From NCBI GenBank assembly GCA_964621615.1, contig CAZUMW010000051.1, positions 1-28,978 of the forward strand: a DNA stretch of 28,978 nucleotides. The letters are read 5' to 3'. Within the stretch, counting starts at the first letter, position 1; the number at the start of each line of letters is the position of its first letter. A model generated the notes under the pieces. The model did no database searches. It was not told where the DNA came from and saw only the letters and a list, made by a program, of their open reading frames with translations. Source of the stretch: CAZUMW01 sp964621615. Lineage in GTDB: Bacteria; Desulfobacterota; WTBG01; CAIYCZ01; CAIRTM01. The translations under genes and the position numbers were made by a program. Shown one piece after another: positions 23,930-28,978 of this stretch.

Positions 23930-25519
23930 ATGGCTGAAGCAGGTATAAAAAACAGCTTTCTGGAAGAACTCGGCAGCGTCGTGGCCTCGGCCAAAACCCA
24001 CACCTGCATCCGGGCGGTGCTTGCGACAACCCGGGATCGTGAATATACCCTAAACCTGTTGAAAGAAGCTGCAGTTCATATGGAATGCTGTTTGTATCAC
24101 TATACTGCGGCCTGCCGCAGGCGATATTGCCGGGAGCGGATGACTTTTGAAGCAAACGGCAGCGGATCACCGGACCCGGCGGAACTGCTCAGGCACATAC
24201 CCGGTATCAGGGGGACAAGTATAGTGATTGTTGAAGATATGATTCCCTGCCTGAAAGATCAGTCAGGGGACCGCAATGCCCGGGCTCAGCTCTATCTCAT
24301 GCTTTCAGGTGAAACCTCGGCTGAAAGCGGAATAGTTATCGTCTTTATTGAACCGCCTGAGTCGGAATCATCGATTCCCAGTATTCTGGAAGGGCATTTC
24401 AGCAGAATAGATGTACCGATTCCACGGGCTGAAGAGCTTGAAAAAATTGCCCGTGAAGAGCTGGCATCGCTGTGTCAACGTACCGGTAAACCGCTCGATG
24501 TGAATGCCATAAAAAAACAGAGCAAAAAGCTGGCGGACGGCCTTGTCGGACTTACCCATACCGGGGCTCGGAACACTCTGCGGGATACCCTGGCAAAAAA
24601 TCAGATGGATTTTGACACCACAGCGAGATCGCTTTATCAGCGAAAAGCCGGACACCTTTCCCGGGAACTGTCAATGAATATTCTGGATACGGCTGAGGCG
24701 GAACTGCCGGTGGGGCTGGATAATCTGTATGAATATATACGCATCAACAGGCAAAGAATAGGCTCGGGAAAGCCGGACCGTGTCAAAGGCATTCTTCTTC
24801 TGGGCCCGCCGGGCACCGGCAAAACCATGCTGGCACGGGGGGTCGGCAAAATAGTCGAGCTGCCGGTAATCGAGTTCAGAATCTCTGCACTTATGAATTC
24901 CTATCTCGGAGAGACAGAACGGCGTTTTGAGCAGGCATTTGCTGTGTTTGATGCGATGGCGCCGGTGGTCATATTTGTCGATGAAATAGAAAAGGCATTT
25001 GGTGACCAGGGCGGAGAGAATAGCGGAGGAACCATGATGCGGTGCACCGGGAGGCTGCTCTCGTGGCTTTCAGATTCCTCATCTCCAAATTTTATCATAG
25101 CAACTGCCAACAATGTCAGGCGTATGGGAGAAATCGGTATGACCATGACCCGGCGCGGCAGATTCGACCGGACTTTTCTGGTTGATGTTCCGTGCAAAAA
25201 AGCGCGCAAAAAAATGCTTGCCTGCTGGCTGCAGCCATACATGGAAAACCCTGAAAACGCCGCACAATTTCTGTCGAACAAAACAGAGCATTTTTCCGGT
25301 GCAGATCTTCAGGGCATTGTCGACGATGCCGCCGGCAGAGCACGCTATCTCGATGAAAATCTGGCACTGCATCATCTGGAGCAGGAGATTGAACAAAACA
25401 GAGTTCGCGTTGAAGCACTGTATGATGAATTCAATCAGCTCAGAGATTATGCCGGGCTCTTTGCCCAGCCGGCGGGCGCCCGGGAGACGCAACAGGAAGG
25501 AGTAAGTCATGTCATCTGA
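23930..25519 (+). CDS. AAA+ ATPase, Ycf46-like
   Basis: The C-terminal half of this 529-residue protein is a clear AAA+ module: Walker A GPPGTGKT (292-299), Walker B VVIFVDEIEKAF with D351/E352, a sensor 1-like IIATANN, and the arginine-finger region RRGRFD (408-413). The N-terminal half (ILEGHFSRIDVPIPRAEELEKI and around it) resembles the non-catalytic N-terminal AAA-like part of Ycf46-family ATPases. The start ATG 23930 has AAGGG upstream. The stop overlaps the next gene by 11 bases. Ycf46-type ATPases frequently neighbour DUF1257 and DUF2997 proteins, as here. The substrate is unknown. Together with the vWA-like and membrane proteins it could form an ATP-driven remodelling complex at the membrane. 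Confidence 0.88.
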   Translation: MAEAGIKNSFLEELGSVVASAKTHTCIRAVLATTRDREYTLNLLKEAAVHMECCLYHYTAACRRRYCRERMTFEANGSGSPDPAELLRHIPGIRGTSIVIVEDMIPCLKDQSGDRNARAQLYLMLSGETSAESGIVIVFIEPPESESSIPSILEGHFSRIDVPIPRAEELEKIAREELASLCQRTGKPLDVNAIKKQSKKLADGLVGLTHTGARNTLRDTLAKNQMDFDTTARSLYQRKAGHLSRELSMNILDTAEAELPVGLDNLYEYIRINRQRIGSGKPDRVKGILLLGPPGTGKTMLARGVGKIVELPVIEFRISALMNSYLGETERRFEQAFAVFDAMAPVVIFVDEIEKAFGDQGGENSGGTMMRCTGRLLSWLSDSSSPNFIIATANNVRRMGEIGMTMTRRGRFDRTFLVDVPCKKARKKMLACWLQPYMENPENAAQFLSNKTEHFSGADLQGIVDDAAGRARYLDENLALHHLEQEIEQNRVRVEALYDEFNQLRDYAGLFAQPAGARETQQEGVSHVI

Positions 25520-26312
25520 AGCACAGGTAAGCCCCTATGATGAAAGAAACCGCTCCTATAATCAGAGCGACAATACTGCAAGTGATGTTCTGTGCGGTGC
25601 TGCAGGACTGGCATGCCAGGCCGCCGCGGTTATTACTGTCGGGGCTGCAAGATTAGCTGCCAAAAGCTTGTTGCTCAATGAAAAACAAAAAGAGGTCCTT
25701 AAACAAAAAAAAGAGACGGAACGAATAGCGAGGGTAAAATCGGCCACTTTAAAAAAACCTGATTTGGTCAGCTTACCGCTTCGCACAGTAAATGCTGAAA
25801 CACTGATGCGGTCTGCTGCACGACTTGGGTTTAAAGAAGAGTGCTCAGCAGGAAAAGCTGTTGCTGCAAAACACGAAAAGCGGGTTACTCTTTGTGACCC
25901 TTATGGTGAAAAAATCACCCTCAGAAAATCTGAAAGCGGCTCTCTGGTGCTTGAATCACGAAAAACGTCGGCTCCGATCCACCGGGTTGTACAGCAGCAC
26001 AGCGTTGACCAAACGGTAAAAGCCCTGAAACAGAAGTGCCGGTCAATTACCGTCCGGAAGCAACAAGACGGCAGTGTGCTTATAGAGGCGAGCGAACAGA
26101 GGCATGGGCAGAAAGACGGTACTGCAACGATTAAAACTCATGTTTCATGTGAAGGTGCAGCGTCCATAGATGTCTCGGGCATCAGGGGAAAACGCTGTGA
26201 AAAAATCATTAACGAACTGCAGCAGGCAATAGGCGGCAGGCGTGTTGCAGGCAAACGCAAGAAGGCGTATTTTCAGGAACCGACAACAGAACAGGATCAT
26301 ATACGTGTGTAA
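25509..26312 (+). CDS. DUF1257-like/DUF2997-like fusion protein with an N-terminal hydrophobic segment
   Basis: In this 267-residue protein, a hydrophobic Ala-rich segment at about 25-55 (LACQAAAVITVGAARLAA) could be a membrane helix. The middle (about 92-195) resembles the DUF1257/Ycf35 fold: 'TLMRSAARLGFKE' followed by strands, then SVDQTVKALKQKCRSITVRKQQDGS. The C-terminal part (about 205-250) matches the small DUF2997 domain: 'IKTHVSCEGAASIDVSGI' and RGKRCEKIINELQQAIG. AGGAAGGAG precedes the ATG at 25509, which lies inside the end of the ATPase gene. In other bacteria these two domains are usually encoded separately beside a Ycf46-type ATPase, so this appears to be a fusion. The biochemical role is not known. 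Confidence 0.7.
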   Translation: MSSEAQVSPYDERNRSYNQSDNTASDVLCGAAGLACQAAAVITVGAARLAAKSLLLNEKQKEVLKQKKETERIARVKSATLKKPDLVSLPLRTVNAETLMRSAARLGFKEECSAGKAVAAKHEKRVTLCDPYGEKITLRKSESGSLVLESRKTSAPIHRVVQQHSVDQTVKALKQKCRSITVRKQQDGSVLIEASEQRHGQKDGTATIKTHVSCEGAASIDVSGIRGKRCEKIINELQQAIGGRRVAGKRKKAYFQEPTTEQDHIRV

Positions 26313-26325
26313 AGAACATATCAAA

Positions 26326-27438
26326 ATGAGAATCACCGCAGACGGGGTGCTGCGGGTTGTGGATCCCGGCATAAACGATCTCGAACTGCTCAGGGCGGTC
26401 GATCCCGGCTTTACCATCGCCACTGAGCCGCTATCAGGGTTTGTGCGGCCGCGGTTTCAGGTTCTGCGTTCCTGGCAGGTACCGGTATTAACCGATGAGA
26501 TAAAGACAATGAAACTGAAGCGTCTTGTAGAAATACACCGGACAGAAATGCGAAAAATTAAAAGATATTACTTCGAGGCATCACAATCTTTGCCCCATAA
26601 CTACGTTACCATGTTGGATCTCAAAATAGAGCTTGCGCGCAGGCAGCTTCAGAAATGCATGCTGTGCGGGCGCAGATGCGGGGTCAACCGCCTTGCAGGA
26701 GAAAAAGGGGTTTGCGGCCTGAATGCGGAAGCCTCTGTTGCCGGGTCTTTTGTCCACATCGCTGAAGAAGCCCCTATTAATCCTTCACTGCTCATTGAAT
26801 TGTATGGGTGCGGCATGCGCTGTGTTTATTGCCAAAAAAAAGAATTGTGTACCCCCCGCCAAAAACAGAAACTGACCCCGGCGCTGTGGCACGGAAGCGC
26901 ACATGAGGCTGTTCGGAGCCTGAGCTTTATCGGTGGAAATCCTGACGAATCCTTGTATGCAATACTGCAGTTTCTCAACACGGCACCGGATGATTTTTGT
27001 CTGCCTGTTGTCTGGAACTGCAGCGGCTACGGCACAGCCGCAGTATACAACCTTCTTGATGGCGCTGTTGATGTGTACGTGCCGGATGTAAAGTACGGAA
27101 ACAACAAATGTGCCGAAGCGCTTTCACACAGCCCGCATCATGTTGAAACCGTTCTATCCTGTCTGCCTGAAATGATATCCCAGCGGGTCCCTGTTTATGT
27201 AAGGATGCTTATCCTGCCGGGACATTGTGAATGCTGCCATATCCCTGCCCTGCACAGCTTGAAAAAATACAAGGACAAAATTGTGCTCAATATTATGGAT
27301 CAGTTTTATGAAGATGCAGATGCAGCCCGGCTGCATGGCTTCAAGGCAAGCTGTCCTGATGATACCGAAATCCGCTCTGTAACTGACACAGCCCAAAAGC
27401 TCGGGTTTCATTTGCTGCGCAGGAGAGAACCTATATGA
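26326..27438 (+). CDS. Radical SAM protein, PflA/PflX-like
   Basis: I use the ATG at 26326 (370 residues). The frame is open from 26242, but that would overlap the previous gene. The radical SAM [4Fe-4S] motif is C162-x3-C166-x2-C169 (GCGMRCVYCQ). It is preceded by a Cys-rich segment 'CMLCGRRCGVNRLAG' ... GVCGL, typical of the PflX/YjjW-like group of putative pyruvate-formate-lyase-activating enzymes. GGNPDESLY, VWNCSGYG and DVYVPDVKYG follow the order of that family. An N-terminal extension of about 95 residues without motifs is unusual for the family. The next gene starts in its stop codon (ATGA at 27435). No glycyl radical enzyme is nearby, so the target is more likely a protein encoded in this operon or an unrelated substrate. 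Confidence 0.88.
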   Translation: MRITADGVLRVVDPGINDLELLRAVDPGFTIATEPLSGFVRPRFQVLRSWQVPVLTDEIKTMKLKRLVEIHRTEMRKIKRYYFEASQSLPHNYVTMLDLKIELARRQLQKCMLCGRRCGVNRLAGEKGVCGLNAEASVAGSFVHIAEEAPINPSLLIELYGCGMRCVYCQKKELCTPRQKQKLTPALWHGSAHEAVRSLSFIGGNPDESLYAILQFLNTAPDDFCLPVVWNCSGYGTAAVYNLLDGAVDVYVPDVKYGNNKCAEALSHSPHHVETVLSCLPEMISQRVPVYVRMLILPGHCECCHIPALHSLKKYKDKIVLNIMDQFYEDADAARLHGFKASCPDDTEIRSVTDTAQKLGFHLLRRREPI

Positions 27439-27773
27439 GAAGGCTCAGCGATATATTATCCTGCATTTCTATTGTGTTCTGGGTGGTTAAGCTCGCCCTG
27501 GACGGGTACATTCCCCCTGATTTGGCCGGGCCGGCAATGCTCGGGCTCGTTGTCCTCCTCGGGCTTTCTCGTGTGCTTAACTTCGGGATCGGGAGACTTG
27601 TCTTGCGGGTAGGACTCCCTGTTGCAACCATGGCGACTTTTCTCATTAAATACGGCCATGGTGAACAGGAACAAATGAGTTTAATTTTCATGTATATGAT
27701 GGTGCTGCTGATAATCGTTTTTGGAATATATATCATGATTGCAGGGCCGTATGTAAACAACCGACAGCGTTAA
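27435..27773 (+). CDS. Small integral membrane protein
   Basis: This 112-residue protein has about three hydrophobic segments: near 7-24 (ILSCISIVFWVVKLAL), near 31-50 (AGPAMLGLVVLLGLSRVL), and near 80-103 (LIFMYMMVLLIIVFGIYIMIAG). No family is recognised. It begins in the stop codon of the radical SAM gene (ATGA), so the two are translationally coupled. It is probably a membrane anchor or a structural subunit of the operon's complex. Confidence 0.7.
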   Translation: MRRLSDILSCISIVFWVVKLALDGYIPPDLAGPAMLGLVVLLGLSRVLNFGIGRLVLRVGLPVATMATFLIKYGHGEQEQMSLIFMYMMVLLIIVFGIYIMIAGPYVNNRQR

Positions 27774-27801
27774 TATTAATATAAAAAAAAGGAGTCGCGT
27801 C

Positions 27802-27990
27802 ATGAGTACATTTAACCGTTGTCCCAATTGTGGAAGAAAAGGAGAAGGCGGTCTTTTCGGCGGTGCCTTTTTCAATGTCTACAAGTGCCAAAAATGCAAA
27901 ACATTGTATTGTAAAGACTGCGGCGGTTATTACTGTCCGAATTGCGGCAGCAATAAAAAAACAACCGCCGGTAAATGTGTAAAAAGATAA
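27802..27990 (+). CDS. Small zinc-ribbon protein
   Basis: This 62-residue protein contains four CxxC pairs: CPNC near 7-10, CQKC near 29-32, CKDC near 37-40 and CPNC near 45-48. It is a compact double zinc ribbon with little else (a GG-rich GLFGGAFFNVYK loop and a basic tail). AAAAGGAG precedes the ATG. It lies 28 nt after the membrane protein and 12 nt before the polymerase-like gene. Such mini ribbons often bind nucleic acid or act as adaptors; no specific function can be assigned. Confidence 0.75.
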   Translation: MSTFNRCPNCGRKGEGGLFGGAFFNVYKCQKCKTLYCKDCGGYYCPNCGSNKKTTAGKCVKR

Positions 27991-28002
27991 AAGGAGAAGA
28001 GC

Positions 28003-28674
28003 ATGAACTTTGACAAACTGGTTTCGGCAATTGCCGGAAAAACGGCTCTGAAACCCATACCCCCACATCATTTCAAAAATATCTTTACCTTTAACGACGC
28101 TGAAACATTCAAAAGGATCTGTGCAGGGGATGAGGACATTTTTGCTTTGGTGATGGATGGTACCGCCGGTTTTAAACAACTGCTCGCCGACATATCGCCC
28201 GGCTCCATAGAAGAGCTCATCGCTGCACTGGTGCTTTACCGGCCCGGCCCGCTTGGCAGCGGAATGGCGGAGCGCTATATAAAAGCCAAAAAGGATCCCT
28301 CCTCAGTATCATACATTTCACCGCAATTACACAGCATCTTATCCGAAACATACGGGGTTCTCCTGTATCCTGAGCAAGTGGCTGAAGCTGCGGTTCTGGT
28401 AGCCGGGTTTTCACAAAAACAGACAGAGGCGTTTATGCGCGCACTGCGCAGGAGATCGTACACGGACAGCATGGTGAAGGAAAGGAAAGAATTTATCCAT
28501 GGCGCACGACGGCAGAACAACGACGAACAGGAGGCGGAGAAAATATTTTCTTTTCTTTTTAAATACCATGAATACGTATACAGCAGACATGAAGCTGCAC
28601 TCTATGCCTGTGCCGTGTACCAGCTTGCATATTTAAAAACACATTTTCCATCCGAATATGCTGCCGCCTGCTGA
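28003..28674 (+). CDS. Stand-alone fragment homologous to DNA polymerase III alpha (DnaE), without catalytic palm
   Basis: All 223 residues align by eye with one internal part of bacterial DnaE: DAETFKRICAGDEDIFALVM then 'LLADISPGSIEELIAALV', LYRPGPLGSGM, ISPQLHSILSETYGVLLYPEQV, 'AEAAVLVAGFSQKQTE', the helix set ending 'EAEKIFSFLFKYHEYVYS', and 'RHEAALYACAVYQLAYLK'. This is the region following the catalytic aspartates of the palm. The PHP domain, palm DxD and C-terminal domains are absent. It has a good ribosome site (AAAAGGAG) and an intact frame, and it ends cleanly after the domain, so it looks like a domesticated module rather than random decay. DNA synthesis is unlikely. A role in DNA or clamp binding, or as a decoy, is speculative. 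Confidence 0.85.
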   Translation: MNFDKLVSAIAGKTALKPIPPHHFKNIFTFNDAETFKRICAGDEDIFALVMDGTAGFKQLLADISPGSIEELIAALVLYRPGPLGSGMAERYIKAKKDPSSVSYISPQLHSILSETYGVLLYPEQVAEAAVLVAGFSQKQTEAFMRALRRRSYTDSMVKERKEFIHGARRQNNDEQEAEKIFSFLFKYHEYVYSRHEAALYACAVYQLAYLKTHFPSEYAAAC

Positions 28675-28725
28675 AAGGATATCAACGATACAAATGGCGG
28701 GCGAAAAAACAGACACCGCCGCCAA

Positions 28726-28978
28726 TCAAGGAGGGTTATCACACTGATTTGTCCAGGCATCATAAATCTTTTTTCGCAAAGGGAAGCGTTCAATAAATTG
28801 CTTCCTGAGATTTTCATCATCAATAGCGTCAGCCTGTCGCATCATATCCTCATAGGCAGTCCGCAGCGAGGCATGTGCTTCAGTCCTGCGGTCCAGTGCA
28901 CTGAAAATTTTAAATCTATAAAAATGCTTCGTTAATAAAATTTGTGGGTTAATTCCGGTTCGGGCAAATTCCCCAGCA
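28726..28978 (-). CDS. Partial CDS: C-terminal end of a TPR-like protein
   Basis: The minus strand is open from the window edge to a TGA at 28726-28728, giving 83 residues of a larger protein. The end reads ARTGINPQILLTKHFYRFKI..., then EAHASLRTAYEDMMRQADAI, then LRKQFIERFPLRKKIYDAW. This resembles the C-terminal helices of large TPR proteins linked to ATPase, cyclase or signalling domains, which often end with a similar 'FL..VP..R.I' motif. It converges with the plus-strand operon, leaving a 51-nt gap. The rest of the gene lies outside the window. Confidence 0.55.
   Translation of the reverse strand, partial: AGEFARTGINPQILLTKHFYRFKIFSALDRRTEAHASLRTAYEDMMRQADAIDDENLRKQFIERFPLRKKIYDAWTNQCDNPP

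Noticed and set aside
28675..28725. GGCGG...CCGCC hairpin as a terminator between the convergent genes
   Set aside because: The 5-bp stem has a 15-nt loop and no U tract on either side, so intrinsic termination is not supported.
1..28978. Insertion sequences or transposases
   Set aside because: No transposase-like frame or long terminal inverted repeats are visible; the only RT is linked to cas1 and lacks group II intron features.

Overview
The window holds a type III-E CRISPR-Cas locus (gRAMP/Cas7-11 with the caspase-like partner TPR-CHAT/Csx29, the assembly called Craspase) on the minus strand. A second multigene operon lies on the plus strand to its right. Type III-E is known mainly from Desulfobacterota and anammox Planctomycetes. 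Coding is dense, base composition is moderate, and there is an exosortase/FeeM-type acyltransferase-like gene. These suggest an environmental, probably metagenome-assembled, bacterium of one of those groups, but I cannot assign it with confidence. A 100-N run inside the CRISPR array marks a scaffold gap.

Minus strand, in order of transcription (right to left). First comes sigma factor B, then Csx31-B and Csx30-B (21522 to 17733). A second, diverged copy of the same cassette follows: sigma A, Csx31-A and Csx30-A (17643 to 14124). Then come TPR-CHAT (Csx29, catalytic pair H619/C661) and a giant gRAMP/Cas7-11 with a C-terminal cold-shock domain. After these lie a leader, a CRISPR array (16 full 36-bp repeats plus one degenerate terminal repeat visible), a rho-independent terminator, cas1, and a free-standing reverse transcriptase with a YCDD motif. 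An N-acyltransferase-like gene, a methyltransferase and an HELAH metallopeptidase-like gene complete the strand at the left edge. No cas2, cas6, cas10 or csm genes are visible. This fits gRAMP, which processes its own crRNA and cuts RNA without Cas10.

In the type III-E model, gRAMP loaded with crRNA binds a target RNA and switches on the TPR-CHAT protease. The protease cuts Csx30, and Csx30 and Csx31 control a dedicated sigma factor. Here one gRAMP/TPR-CHAT pair appears to serve two complete sigma/Csx31/Csx30 branches. The two Csx30 proteins share a closely similar C-terminal ~150 residues, with 109 of 112 bases identical in one stretch, but differ strongly in the N-terminal part. This suggests one protease input with two transcriptional outputs. 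Two spacers match at 32 of 35 positions, and all three differences are synonymous in one reading frame. In that frame the crRNA is antisense to the putative mRNA, as RNA targeting requires. Two neighbouring spacers overlap by 10 nt.

Plus strand (21982 to 28674). A tightly packed operon encodes a four-helix membrane protein, a membrane-anchored vWA-like protein, a Ycf46-like AAA+ ATPase, a DUF1257/DUF2997-like protein, a PflA/PflX-like radical SAM protein, a small membrane protein, a tiny zinc ribbon, and a stand-alone piece of DNA polymerase III alpha without catalytic palm or PHP domains. It resembles an ATPase/vWA regulatory or conflict cassette of unknown function. At the right edge the C-terminal end of a TPR-like protein enters on the minus strand.
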